In this document: positions 1-9,073 of the stretch, piece by piece | How the letters are laid out: each line of letters starts with the position of its first letter | Numbering within the stretch: the first letter of the stretch is position 1 | NCBI GenBank assembly: GCA_947177035.1 | Contig: CAMWSS010000024.1 | Span: 1-37,295 of the forward strand | DNA from: an uncultured Porphyromonadaceae bacterium | GTDB lineage: Bacteria > Bacteroidota > Bacteroidia > Bacteroidales > Muribaculaceae | Direction of reading: 5' to 3' | DNA length: 37,295 nucleotides | Notes under the pieces: generated by a model | Told to the model about the DNA's origin: nothing | Databases searched by the model: none | The model's input: the letters and a program-made list of their open reading frames with translations, nothing else | Program-made: the position numbers and the translations under genes

Positions 1-2
1 AT

Positions 3-626
3 GTCCTGTTGCGCGGCTTCGCAATCGGCGTGTTGATCTCGGCTCCAATGGGTCCGATCGGCATGCTTGTGATTCAACGCACTCTCAACAAAGGCCGGTG
101 GGCCGCCTTTTTCACCGGCATCGGCGCAAGCCTGAGCGATCTGCTATACTGCCTGCTGACCGGATTCGGCATGAGCTTCATCACCGAATTCGTCGAACAG
201 AACCAGATGGTGTTGCAGCTGATCGGCTCGGTGGTTCTCGCCGCATTCGGCATATACCTGTTTCGCAATAATCCGGCGCGCGCGCTGCGACACCCTGGTC
301 CGGGAGCCAACACCTACTGGAAAGATCTGATGACCGGATTTCTCTTCACAGTCAGCAACCCGCTGATCCTCTTCTTCATAATCGGTCTGTTCGCACGGTT
401 CAACTTCCTGCTTCCGGAGTTTGAATTCATTCACTATGTTTCCGGCTATGCCAGCATCGTCATCGGCGCGATATTCTGGTGGTTCTCGATCACCTATTCC
501 GTCAACAAAGTGCGCTCCCACTTCAACGTGCGCTCGCTGTGGCTCGTCAACCGCATTATCGGCGGACTGCTGATCATATTCTCAATCGCCGGCGCAGTGA
601 CCGGCATCAACGACCTTCTGGGTTGA
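3..626 (+). CDS. LysE/RhtB-type amino-acid exporter, 5' partial
   Basis: Membrane protein of the LysE translocator family, which exports amino acids or related small molecules; the substrate cannot be told from sequence. The frame is open to the left edge (codons from base 3), so the true start is probably a few residues outside the window. The TTG at base 9 is not a convincing start. The N-terminal signature SAPMGPIGMLVIQRTLNKGR matches the conserved glycine/proline-rich entry of the family. About six hydrophobic segments follow, with a charged stretch near residues 90-105. Length of about 207 residues fits the family. The stop lies 33 bases before the 5'-nucleotidase start, so co-transcription is likely. 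Confidence 0.85.
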   Translation, partial: VLLRGFAIGVLISAPMGPIGMLVIQRTLNKGRWAAFFTGIGASLSDLLYCLLTGFGMSFITEFVEQNQMVLQLIGSVVLAAFGIYLFRNNPARALRHPGPGANTYWKDLMTGFLFTVSNPLILFFIIGLFARFNFLLPEFEFIHYVSGYASIVIGAIFWWFSITYSVNKVRSHFNVRSLWLVNRIIGGLLIIFSIAGAVTGINDLLG

Positions 627-659
627 TCCGGTCAGCAACATTTCTATAAAAAAGCTCTT

Positions 660-2228
660 ATGAAACATAGCAGACTCACCCTATCGATATCGGCCGGACT
701 CGCCTTGATGGCAGCCGCGGCCCTCGGATCCTGCGGTTCCGCCGACTCCGGTTCCGGAAACCGCCTCGTCATTCTCCACACCAACGACACCCACTCTCAC
801 CTCGACCCCGACCCGACATCGGACATGGGCGGAGCCGCCCGGCGCAAAGTGCTGATCGACAGCGTCAGAAATGCAGAGCCAAACGTATTGCTGATCGACG
901 CCGGCGACGCCGTGCAGGGCACCCTCTACTTCCACCTCTATAAAGGCGAAGCCGAACAGCAGGTCATAAACGACCTGGGCTACGACGTGCAGATTCTCGG
1001 AAACCACGAATTCGACAACGGCACGGACGCTCTGGCCAGAATACTGTCGGAAGCAAAACCGACGTTGCTCGCCTCAAACTATGAATTTGCCGACTCCTCG
1101 GCCCTCGACGGGCTATTCGTGCCATATCTGGTCAAGACATATGCCGGCAAGAGAGTCGGCATGTTTGCCATCAACCTCAACCCGGCCGGAATGGTGGCCG
1201 AAGGCAACTATGATGGCGTCAGCTACATCGACTGGCAGCAGGTCGCTCAACCCACCATCGACATGCTCCGCGACAGGGAGGGGGCCGACATCGTCATTGC
1301 TGTCACCCACATCGGATACTCCGGAAGCGCCGAAAGCGAAGAGCTGTTTGGCGACTGCGACCTGGCGCGACAGACGCGCGGACTCGACATCATAATCGGC
1401 GCGCACTCCCACGACCGTCTCCCCGACAATCTCCGCCTGCCCGACGCCGACGGCGACTCCGTGCTGGTGGTGCAGACCGGAAAATACGGCAACTACCTCG
1501 GCGAGATCACTGTCGACCTCGCCTCAGGAAAGACCTCGTCGCGCAACATCCCGGTCAACAGCCGCCTCGACCCGAAACTCGACCCTGAATTCACCGGCCG
1601 GATCCAACAGTGGCGCGACGGCGTTGACTCGCTTTACCGTCGTGAAGTGGCACGCGTCGACTCCGCGGCCGGAAGCCTAAATTCATCATCGCAGGCAATG
1701 CTCAACTTCGCGGCCGACTTCGTGGCCGAAACCGGACGCGAACTGACCGACGGTGTGCAGGGCGCGATCACCAACAAAGGCGGACTGCGCGTCACCTGGC
1801 ACCCCGGAGCAGTGACCGAAGGCGCGGCAATCGACATGATGCCGTTTGCCAACAAAATCACAGTCATCGACATCAAAGGCTCCGACCTGCTTGACGCTCT
1901 TAACGTTATGGCCGGACGAGGAGGCGACGCCGTGAGCAGCGAATTCGACGTCAGAGTTGAATCAACATCCTCAAAAATCACAGCTGCAACACTGGCCGGC
2001 GAGCCAATCGCACCGGATGCCACATACCGCATCGCCACAATCGACTATCTGGCCAACGGAGGCGACTATATGACTCCGTTCACCCACGCCCGCAAAGTGG
2101 CCGAAAGCACCCGGATCGCCTATGACGACCTGCTCCGCTACCTGAAACGCCACCCCGTCATCTCGCCCGACAGCAAAAACCGCATGCGCGAATACTGTCT
2201 GACCGTCCTCGCTCCTCAATCAAATTGA
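660..2228 (+). CDS. 5'-nucleotidase/UshA-family metallophosphoesterase lipoprotein
   Basis: Exported nucleotide phosphohydrolase, 522 residues. A lipoprotein signal peptide ends in a lipobox (ALGSC, Cys25), so it should be anchored in an outer membrane leaflet or the periplasm. The metallophosphoesterase domain (about 35-290) shows the two-metal motifs in order: HTNDTHSH (40-47), DAGD (80-83), GNHEFD (114-119), THIGYSG and GAHSHD. The 5_nucleotid_C domain follows (about 330-500), with NKGGLR, MPFANK and NGGDY as substrate-pocket motifs. Both domains are in one chain, as in UshA. The known family reaction is hydrolysis of 5'-nucleotides, and some members also cleave UDP-sugars; which applies here is not visible. 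It sits 11 bases before the next gene's ATG. Confidence 0.9.
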   Translation: MKHSRLTLSISAGLALMAAAALGSCGSADSGSGNRLVILHTNDTHSHLDPDPTSDMGGAARRKVLIDSVRNAEPNVLLIDAGDAVQGTLYFHLYKGEAEQQVINDLGYDVQILGNHEFDNGTDALARILSEAKPTLLASNYEFADSSALDGLFVPYLVKTYAGKRVGMFAINLNPAGMVAEGNYDGVSYIDWQQVAQPTIDMLRDREGADIVIAVTHIGYSGSAESEELFGDCDLARQTRGLDIIIGAHSHDRLPDNLRLPDADGDSVLVVQTGKYGNYLGEITVDLASGKTSSRNIPVNSRLDPKLDPEFTGRIQQWRDGVDSLYRREVARVDSAAGSLNSSSQAMLNFAADFVAETGRELTDGVQGAITNKGGLRVTWHPGAVTEGAAIDMMPFANKITVIDIKGSDLLDALNVMAGRGGDAVSSEFDVRVESTSSKITAATLAGEPIAPDATYRIATIDYLANGGDYMTPFTHARKVAESTRIAYDDLLRYLKRHPVISPDSKNRMREYCLTVLAPQSN

Positions 2229-2239
2229 CAGACAATCAC

Positions 2240-4378
2240 ATGCAGATAAAATCGCCCGACAAAGAACGCCAACACGTCGAGAGCTTGCTCCGACAGCATC
2301 GCCTTCACGACGCGATATCGCGGCTGCGCACCCTCGCGCCCGCCGGACAATGGCAGATCACCTCTGAAATCGACCGCGCAGAGCAGGACTACCGGCTCAT
2401 GCTGCAATATGCCTTCAACTCCGTAGGCCAGGACCCCGAACGCACCAGACTCCACGCCGACATCACACGCCGGCTCCACTCCGTGCTGCTCATGATCACA
2501 CGCCGGGCATGGACCGCCGACTCTCCGGCGCTCTACTTCTCGACCCTGCGCTATGAGCAGACCCGCCCGGCCGACTCAATTCCCGCGCTGCTCGAAGCCT
2601 ACCGCAGATCAATGGCCGGAACTTCAATCTTCAACCGCGCGACAGGTGGAGCCGGAGCCGACAGCTTCACCCCGCGGCAACGCGAAGAAGCCGAACGGCG
2701 CATATTCAACCGCGTCTGGACCACATTTCCGCTCTCACGCCAGGATGCCGACGCCATCACCGACCTGTGTGCCGACCCGGCCATTCCTGACCGGCTGCCG
2801 CTACAGATCACCGGCGCCCTGCTGCTCGGCTCAATCGAATTTCCCGACGACGAAGCGCTCGCCGTGCTGCTCGATGTGGCCGACGGCGGATCCACCGCAA
2901 GACTGAAGCTGAGAGCGGCCACGGCGGCTCTGATGCTGATCGGACGGCGGCCGGCCTACATAGCGCCGACGGCAGCCGTCAGGACCCGGCTCGACTCTCT
3001 GGCCGGAAAACCGGAATGGACCGAAGTGGCGAAAGACGTGTGGCAATACTTCAACTTCTCAAAACTGACCGACCGCATCGACAGCAAATTCCGCGACGAA
3101 GTGCTCCCGACAATGCAGCAATTCGCATCAAAGATCGGTACGGATCCGGAAACATTCCTTGAACAGAATCCCGAATGGGAACAGATGCTCTCCGACAGCG
3201 GTGTCCGGCAAAAACTCGATGACTTCCAGAAACTGCTGGCCAACGGAGCCGACGTGACCCACTCAAGCATCGGATCCGCCAAACACGACACCTTCTTCAA
3301 CGAAACGGCCAACTGGTTCATGCCGTTCGACTCCGAACACTCCCGCCTGGGCAACGGCCACAATGAAGTCATCAACACCCTGATGGAGCAGAACCCGATG
3401 ATGTGCGACAGCGACAAATACTCTCTGATCCTGTCGCTCGACTCCCTGCCCTACAGCCAGAAACAGGAACTGACCAAAAACTATGACCGCATGCTCTCTA
3501 CAATCGGAGCCATGCAGCCGGGCAGCGTCGCAACACCGGGCAGAAGCGACATCATCAAGATGTTTGTCCAGGATCTATACCGCTTTTTCGCACACTTCCG
3601 CCGAAAAAGCGAGTTCACCGACCCTTTTGCCGGACGCATCGACCTGACGGCAGTCTGCGGCTCCGCGATCGACCCTCAGACCATCCTGGCCGTGGCCGAA
3701 CTCTGCTTCAGGCTGAAATGCTATGACGACGCCGCCGCTTATTTCAGCCAGGTCGACACCACCGACGTGGCGATACTCCAGAAACTCGGCTTCTCACTCC
3801 AGAAACTCGGCAACACGGACAGCGCGCTCGAAGCATTCCGGCGCGCCGAAGCCATCGCCCCCGACAACCCCTACACCCTCAGGCGCATAGCGGCACTGCT
3901 CAGAGCCGGCAGACAGCCCGCACAGGCCATCGACTATTTCCGCCGCATACAGAACCTGTGTCCCGACGATCCCGCCCCGGTGATCTCGGAAGGACACTGC
4001 CACCTGGAGCTGAAACAATATCACGAAGCGCTCCACTGCTACTATCGGGCTGAATTCATGGACGAAAAATCGCTGAAACCGGCACGCCCCATCGCATGGG
4101 TGACACTGCTGATGCGCGATTTCGACACAAGCCGCCGGTATTTCGACCGGATAATGACAGAGTCCACCCCCGACAACAACGACTATCTCAACCTCGGACA
4201 CCTCCACCTGGCCACCGGAAACCCGCGCGAAGCCATCAACTGCTACCGCACATTCACCGAACGAAGCTCGGTCGAAAAACTGCGCGAAGCATTAGACACC
4301 GACAGGCCCATGCTCGACGAAGCCGGAGCCGACACCTCTGTCATCCCTCTTATTCTCGACGCCATACTCTATGATTGA
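2240..4378 (+). CDS. Tetratricopeptide-repeat protein, function unknown
   Basis: Protein of 712 residues. I chose ATG 2240 over the upstream TTG at 2225, because that TTG overlaps the stop of the previous gene. No signal peptide or membrane segment is visible, so it is probably cytoplasmic. Residues 1-470 are helical and rich in charged residues, without a domain I recognise. Residues about 480-685 hold several TPR-like helix pairs, for example the segment KLGNTDSALEAFRRAEAIAP with the usual A/G/Y/P spacing. TPR arrays bind protein partners. The end overlaps the M3 peptidase start by 8 bases (4371-4378), which implies translational coupling and perhaps a shared job. The partner is unknown. 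Confidence 0.8.
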   Translation: MQIKSPDKERQHVESLLRQHRLHDAISRLRTLAPAGQWQITSEIDRAEQDYRLMLQYAFNSVGQDPERTRLHADITRRLHSVLLMITRRAWTADSPALYFSTLRYEQTRPADSIPALLEAYRRSMAGTSIFNRATGGAGADSFTPRQREEAERRIFNRVWTTFPLSRQDADAITDLCADPAIPDRLPLQITGALLLGSIEFPDDEALAVLLDVADGGSTARLKLRAATAALMLIGRRPAYIAPTAAVRTRLDSLAGKPEWTEVAKDVWQYFNFSKLTDRIDSKFRDEVLPTMQQFASKIGTDPETFLEQNPEWEQMLSDSGVRQKLDDFQKLLANGADVTHSSIGSAKHDTFFNETANWFMPFDSEHSRLGNGHNEVINTLMEQNPMMCDSDKYSLILSLDSLPYSQKQELTKNYDRMLSTIGAMQPGSVATPGRSDIIKMFVQDLYRFFAHFRRKSEFTDPFAGRIDLTAVCGSAIDPQTILAVAELCFRLKCYDDAAAYFSQVDTTDVAILQKLGFSLQKLGNTDSALEAFRRAEAIAPDNPYTLRRIAALLRAGRQPAQAIDYFRRIQNLCPDDPAPVISEGHCHLELKQYHEALHCYYRAEFMDEKSLKPARPIAWVTLLMRDFDTSRRYFDRIMTESTPDNNDYLNLGHLHLATGNPREAINCYRTFTERSSVEKLREALDTDRPMLDEAGADTSVIPLILDAILYD

Positions 4379-6371
4379 CAATCCGCTGCTCAGAAACTTC
4401 GACACCCCGCCGTTTTCCGAAATACAGACCCGCCATTTCGGCCCGGCCATCGACAAAGCGCTACAGGAAGCCCGCGCCGACATCGACGCGATAACATCAT
4501 GTGCCGACAAACCGACATTCGCCAACACAATCGAGGCATACGAACGCTCCGGCGAGCTGCTTGACCGCGTGCTCGGCGTGTTCTACCCCCTGCTGTCGGC
4601 CAACGCCGACGACGAAATGATGGATCTGTCGATCGAAGTGTCGGCCAAACTGAGCGAATACTCGTCAGACGTCAGCCTCAACCCCCGGCTGTTCGCCCGC
4701 ATCAAAACGGTCTATGACAGCATGGAATCTATCTCGGGACTGACTCCCGAACAGAAAACACTGCTCTCCGACACCTACATAGGGTTCACACGCTCCGGAG
4801 CATTGCTCGACGGCAGCGCCAAAGAACGCTTCCGCCAGGTATCGGCCAGAATTTCGGAACTGACCACCCGATTCGGCCAGAACGTGAAAAAAGAGCTGGC
4901 CACATACCGCATCGTGATCGACAACCCCGAGGAACTGCGCGGAATTCCGCCACACATCACCGACGAAGCGGCCGAACTGGCCAACTCCGCCGGAATGCCG
5001 GGCAAATGGATTCTCACTCTGGATCAGCCGGTCTACACCGAAGTGCTGAAACTGGCCGACAACCGACCGCTCCGCGAGAAAGCCTACAGGCTCTATTCCG
5101 CACGCAACACCGCCGGCCAATACTCCAACGCCGCCATTCTCACCGAGATAGCGGAACTGCGCCTGGAAATGGCCCGGCTGCTCGGCCACCAAGACTTCGC
5201 TTCATATAAACTCGAGCGGACTATGGCCCAGACTCCCGAACAAGTGTATGGACTGCTCGACCGCCTGCGCGACGCCTACACTCCCGCACTGCATCTGGAA
5301 CTGAAACAGATCGAGGAGTTTGCAGGCGAAAAGCCTCAACCGTGGGACTATTCATACCAGTTCAACCGGCTGCGCCGCAAGCTCCATGACTTCGACCCCG
5401 AGGAACTCAGACCGTATTTTGAGCTTAACCGCGTCATCGACGGAGTGTTCAGCCTGGCCAACAGACTTTACGGAATCAATTTCACCCCGGCCGACAACGT
5501 CGACGTATATCACCCCGACGTCAAGGCGTTCCGCGTCACCGACGCCGACGGTTCGCCGCTCGGACTGCTCTATGCCGACTTCTTCCCCCGCTCCGGACGC
5601 AAAAGCCCGGGAGCATGGATGACGGAATTCCGCGAAGCCGATGCCACGCACCGACCGCTGGTCATCATCGTCATGAACTTCACCAGACCGTCGGCCGACA
5701 GGCCCTCGCTGCTGTCACCGGCCGAAGTCAACACGTTCCTCCATGAATTCGGCCACTCGCTGCATTCGCTGCTTTCCCGATGCCGCTACAGTTCGCTGGC
5801 AGGCACAAACGTGCGCCGCGACTTCGTCGAACTCCCGTCGCAGTTCATGGAAAACTTCCTCGACTGCAAGGAATTCATACACTCCTTCGCCGTCCACTAT
5901 CTCACCGGCGAACCGATGCCCGACCGGCTGCTCGAACGCATGAAGGCGGCACGTCAGTTCGGAGCCGCTTACGCATGCATACGCCAGCTGTCGTTCGGCT
6001 ACCTCGACATGGCGTGGCACACCATCTCCGCTCCGGTCAGCGATCCGGCGGAATTTGAACGGAAAGCCACTGCCGCAGTCACGCCTATCCCCACTCCGGA
6101 ATCGGCTGTCACATCAACATCGTTCGGCCACATATTCGCCGGAGGATATGCCGCCGGATACTACTCCTACAAATGGGCCGAAGTGCTCGACGCCGACGCA
6201 TTCGCCATGTTTGAGCAGATGGGACCGTTCTCAGGAGAACCGGCCAGAAGATTCCGCCACGAAATCCTCGAACGCGGAGGCTCCGAGCATCCGGCCGAAC
6301 TCTACCGCCGATTCCGCGGACACGACGCGACGATCGACGCTCTCCTCCGGCGCGACGGAATCAAAGCTTAG
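4371..6371 (+). CDS. M3-family zinc metallopeptidase (oligopeptidase A / Dcp type)
   Basis: Thimet-oligopeptidase-like enzyme of 666 residues that degrades short peptides in the cytoplasm or periplasm. No clear signal peptide is seen, so cytoplasm is favoured. The zinc site is complete: HEFGH with His458, Glu459 and His462, and the third ligand Glu487 in DFVELPSQ, 29 residues after the first His as in thimet oligopeptidase. The Tyr/Gly-rich late segment (HIFAGGYAAGYYSYKWAEVLDADAF region, split here as GGYAAGYYSYKW then LDADAF) is the M3 substrate-binding loop. The start overlaps the TPR gene, and the 3' end overlaps the convergent NUDIX gene by 11 bases. Oligopeptidase A and peptidyl-dipeptidase Dcp cannot be separated here, so no symbol is given. 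Confidence 0.92.
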   Translation: MIDNPLLRNFDTPPFSEIQTRHFGPAIDKALQEARADIDAITSCADKPTFANTIEAYERSGELLDRVLGVFYPLLSANADDEMMDLSIEVSAKLSEYSSDVSLNPRLFARIKTVYDSMESISGLTPEQKTLLSDTYIGFTRSGALLDGSAKERFRQVSARISELTTRFGQNVKKELATYRIVIDNPEELRGIPPHITDEAAELANSAGMPGKWILTLDQPVYTEVLKLADNRPLREKAYRLYSARNTAGQYSNAAILTEIAELRLEMARLLGHQDFASYKLERTMAQTPEQVYGLLDRLRDAYTPALHLELKQIEEFAGEKPQPWDYSYQFNRLRRKLHDFDPEELRPYFELNRVIDGVFSLANRLYGINFTPADNVDVYHPDVKAFRVTDADGSPLGLLYADFFPRSGRKSPGAWMTEFREADATHRPLVIIVMNFTRPSADRPSLLSPAEVNTFLHEFGHSLHSLLSRCRYSSLAGTNVRRDFVELPSQFMENFLDCKEFIHSFAVHYLTGEPMPDRLLERMKAARQFGAAYACIRQLSFGYLDMAWHTISAPVSDPAEFERKATAAVTPIPTPESAVTSTSFGHIFAGGYAAGYYSYKWAEVLDADAFAMFEQMGPFSGEPARRFRHEILERGGSEHPAELYRRFRGHDATIDALLRRDGIKA

Positions 6372-6918
6372 ACAATTCCTTCTCAAACAGATAGCGATAC
6401 AGAGCCGACGTCATCAGCGACTGCTTCAGCTCGTCGCGGCGCAACATCTCAGCTACTTCCTGCAGCGACATCAGCACCACTTCAACATCTTCCGTCTCGT
6501 CAAGATGCTGACCGCCGGTCAACTCAACGCCCTCGGCCACAAAGCTATAGCTCAGATTATTAAGCGAACCCGGATTGGCCGACGAGACAGTCAGCAGACG
6601 CCACCGGCCTCCGGTATAGCCCGTCTCCTCGGCAAGTTCACGGCGTGCGGCCTGCTCAGGAGTCTCCCCGGCCTCGGCCACACCCGCGCAAAGCTCGGTC
6701 AGAGTCACGCCCAGGCCATAACGGAATTGCCTGACCATCACAAACTGTCCGTCCTTGGTGCGCGCGATCACATTGACCCACGTCGGATACTCAAGAACAT
6801 AATATTCCTCATGGATCACACCCGTCGGGAGCAACACGCGGTCACGCCGCGCCGTAAGCCATGGCCGGCGTATAATATATTCGCTGCCAAGCGTCTTCCA
6901 TTCTTTATTATTACCCAT
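6361..6918 (-). CDS. NUDIX hydrolase, ADP-ribose/nucleoside-diphosphate-sugar type
   Basis: Pyrophosphohydrolase of 185 residues. The Nudix box is canonical: Gly79, five residues, Glu85, seven residues, Arg93-Glu94, Glu97-Glu98, Gly100. These residues bind the catalytic magnesium. The N-terminal segment before the box (WLTARRDRVLLPTG...) resembles the ADP-ribose pyrophosphatase subgroup, so a nucleotide-sugar substrate is likely but not proven. I use ATG 6918; a longer frame from TTG 6945 adds nine basic residues and is less likely. It is read towards and overlaps the M3 peptidase stop by 11 bases, and is divergent from the GH16 gene across about 155 bases. Confidence 0.88.
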   Translation of the reverse strand: MGNNKEWKTLGSEYIIRRPWLTARRDRVLLPTGVIHEEYYVLEYPTWVNVIARTKDGQFVMVRQFRYGLGVTLTELCAGVAEAGETPEQAARRELAEETGYTGGRWRLLTVSSANPGSLNNLSYSFVAEGVELTGGQHLDETEDVEVVLMSLQEVAEMLRRDELKQSLMTSALYRYLFEKELSKL

Positions 6919-6978
6919 AGCTGAAACTTTCTTTTTAAGACACAACGCACTGCTATGTAAATTTATTACACATTCCGG

Positions 6979-7009
6979 TTGGTATTATCACAGAAGTTTA
7001 CTAAATTTG
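6979..7009 (+). promoter_or_regulatory. Bacteroidetes-type promoter of the GH16 gene
   Basis: TTG at 6979-6981, a 20-base spacer, and TAAATTTG at 7002-7009 match the -33/-7 pattern of the Bacteroidetes primary sigma factor. The implied start lies about 60 bases before the GH16 ATG. Confidence 0.7.
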
Positions 7010-7073
7010 CACCTTGAGTTAATCCGACAACAATCTTTTGATCAATCACCCTTAACATAAATACCGCAACCTT

Positions 7074-8888
7074 ATGAAGAAAACCTTGACTCTTCTTGCT
7101 CTGGGAGCCGTGACTCTGCCGGCCATGGCTGCTCCTTATGAGCTGAACTACCCTGAGACACAGCAGATCAACTCAAGCAACAACCGTTCCACAGGAGCGA
7201 TCTCCCTTAGCGGACTGGCAGGAACCCAGACCCTGGCAGTGCCCCAGGCGACAGACCGCCTACTGTACCACAAGGTATTCTCAGCACCGTTTGTAGTCAC
7301 ACCGGGCGAAACCGTGTCAGCCTCCATCAGCTTCTCAGGCGCATGGATGAACGCATACGTTTATATTGACTACAACAACGACGGAGAATTCGATTCCGAG
7401 ACAGAAGCGGTCAGCTACAGCAACCTCGATGGCGTAAACTCCGCCGGAGAGACCAACAGCACCTCCAACACCATGGCGCTCCCCGCCTTCACGCTCCCCG
7501 AAGACATCGCTCCCGGAGTCTACCGCATACGCTACAAAGTCGACTGGAACTCCATTGACCCGGGCGGCAGCACCGTCACCGACAACCACATCGTCAGAAA
7601 CGAAGGATCGATCACCGACGCCATACTGATGGTGTGCGGAAACGACGACGTGGCCCTGAGAATCGACGCAGAAGAAGGCCGTCTGGTCCAGCCCGACCGC
7701 CAGGCTTTGCCCTCATCCGTGCCTGCCCTCAGCTCAATCATATTCAAAGGCCTGCCCGACATGGGACAGCACCTTGAATCCATCCGCGTCGAATACGGCT
7801 ATCCCGACGCTGAAGTCAAGTTCGACAACATCAGCTCGTTCACCCACACGGTTGAAGGCCCCGAAATCTTCCGCAACGAAGGCGTCATCCCCTCCTACAT
7901 GGTGCTGGGCGACGGCATAGTGCTCACCCCCGTATTTGCCGAAGGCGACTTTGTCGACCCCATTGAAAAAGACGGATACCGCCTGGTGTGGAGCGACGAA
8001 TTCAACCAGCCCGACGGCACTTCGGCCGACATGGTCGACAACTGGCAGACCCCAAGCCGCATGGACGCCACATGGCGCCGCTATGTCACCGACCGCGACG
8101 ACCTGCGTGAAATCCACAACGGACGCGTCGTACTCGCGGCCAAAGTCAACGACGGAGCCGACCCCGAAATCACCTCGGCCTGGGTGACCGGCGCACTCGA
8201 AAGCGCAACAAAATTCAACTACACCTATGGCTACACCGAAGCCCGCCTGATGTGTCACTACGTTGCCGGAACATTCCCCGCCTACTGGATGATGCCTGAA
8301 GACCAGAGCGCCGGTTGGCCCTACTGCGGCGAAATCGACATCTGGGAAGCAGCCGACGGCCCCACCCGCAGCTGGCACACCATCCACGGCCCCTGGAACC
8401 CCAACGGAGGAAGCATCTCGAGCGGAGCGCTCCCCATCGACTACAGCAGACCCATCGTCTATGGACTCGAATGGACCCCCGACTATCTCGAATGGTTCAT
8501 CGACGGAGAAAGCGTCTATAAAGTAGAAAAGACCCACAACCGCATCGGCGACGCCAACTGGGTGTTCGACAAGCCCTACTTCATCCGCATCAACCAGAGC
8601 ATCGGCGACGGCAGCTGGGCCGGCAACGGCAACCCCGCAGTGGTCTACAAGACCGAATTCGACTATGTGCGCGTATACCAGAAAGAAGGCCAGCAGAACG
8701 AAGGCGGAAAAACCTACAGCATCGACTACTTCAACAAAGACAGCATCGACACCGTCCAGACTGAAGACGAAAACGACGTCGCCCCGACATACACCGACCT
8801 GCACGGACGCACCGTCAGGCAACCTCAGCACGCCGGAGTCTACATCGAACGCCGCAACAACCAGTTCAAAAAAATCATCCTGAAATGA
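7074..8888 (+). CDS. Secreted GH16 beta-glucanase with N-terminal GEVED domain
   Basis: Exported glycoside hydrolase of 604 residues. A signal peptide (about 1-20, ending PAMAA) is followed by a GEVED-like beta domain (about 65-195, with YVYIDYNNDGEF and PGVYRIRYKVDWN), a linker, and a GH16 domain (about 300-560). The catalytic strand is GEIDIWE, giving Glu420 as likely nucleophile, Asp422 and Glu425 as acid/base. GH16 enzymes cleave beta-1,3/1,4-glucans such as laminarin or lichenan; the exact glycan is not readable. The last about 30 residues (LHGRTVRQP...GVYIERR...KKIILK) resemble the short C-terminal tail of T9SS-exported or surface proteins in this group. No SusC/SusD pair is adjacent. 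It has its own promoter and terminator. Confidence 0.9.
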   Translation: MKKTLTLLALGAVTLPAMAAPYELNYPETQQINSSNNRSTGAISLSGLAGTQTLAVPQATDRLLYHKVFSAPFVVTPGETVSASISFSGAWMNAYVYIDYNNDGEFDSETEAVSYSNLDGVNSAGETNSTSNTMALPAFTLPEDIAPGVYRIRYKVDWNSIDPGGSTVTDNHIVRNEGSITDAILMVCGNDDVALRIDAEEGRLVQPDRQALPSSVPALSSIIFKGLPDMGQHLESIRVEYGYPDAEVKFDNISSFTHTVEGPEIFRNEGVIPSYMVLGDGIVLTPVFAEGDFVDPIEKDGYRLVWSDEFNQPDGTSADMVDNWQTPSRMDATWRRYVTDRDDLREIHNGRVVLAAKVNDGADPEITSAWVTGALESATKFNYTYGYTEARLMCHYVAGTFPAYWMMPEDQSAGWPYCGEIDIWEAADGPTRSWHTIHGPWNPNGGSISSGALPIDYSRPIVYGLEWTPDYLEWFIDGESVYKVEKTHNRIGDANWVFDKPYFIRINQSIGDGSWAGNGNPAVVYKTEFDYVRVYQKEGQQNEGGKTYSIDYFNKDSIDTVQTEDENDVAPTYTDLHGRTVRQPQHAGVYIERRNNQFKKIILK

Positions 8889-8920
8889 CAACAAGGCGAC
8901 ATGCCGCCTGAACCATAAAG

Positions 8921-8970
8921 TCAGCGCCGGAAGAAGGCTATCAGCCTGCCTCCGGCGCTGATTCCATTCT
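8921..8970 (+). terminator. Hairpin after GH16 gene
   Basis: Perfect 11-base inverted repeat TCAGCGCCGGA (8921-8931) / TCCGGCGCTGA (8951-8961), with a smaller inner pairing AGGCT/AGCCT, followed by the T-containing stretch TTCCATTCT. The T-run is weak, so efficiency is uncertain. Confidence 0.55.
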
Positions 8971-9009
8971 CTCAGACAGAGCCTCCGGCAACGCCTACCG
9001 TCAGATTAT

Positions 9010-9041
9010 TTTGGCGATTATGGGATTTCTGCGTAACTTTG
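9010..9041 (+). promoter_or_regulatory. Promoter of typA
   Basis: TTTG at 9010-9013, a 20-base spacer and TAACTTTG at 9034-9041, an excellent match to the Bacteroidetes consensus. The predicted leader before ATG 9074 is about 28 bases. Confidence 0.75.
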
Positions 9042-9073
9042 TGCCCGAATTTTGATATAAGACAACTCAGACG

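Noticed and set aside
2225-2239. TTG 2225 as start of the TPR gene
   Set aside because: It lies on the stop codon of the 5'-nucleotidase gene; ATG 2240 is a normal start 11 bases after that stop.
6055-6924. 289-codon + strand frame across the M3 peptidase end and the NUDIX gene
   Set aside because: Out of frame with the peptidase and antisense to a NUDIX gene carrying a complete Nudix box.
7734-8894. 386-codon open frame on the - strand
   Set aside because: Antisense shadow of the GH16 gene, whose catalytic GEIDIWE motif is on the + strand.
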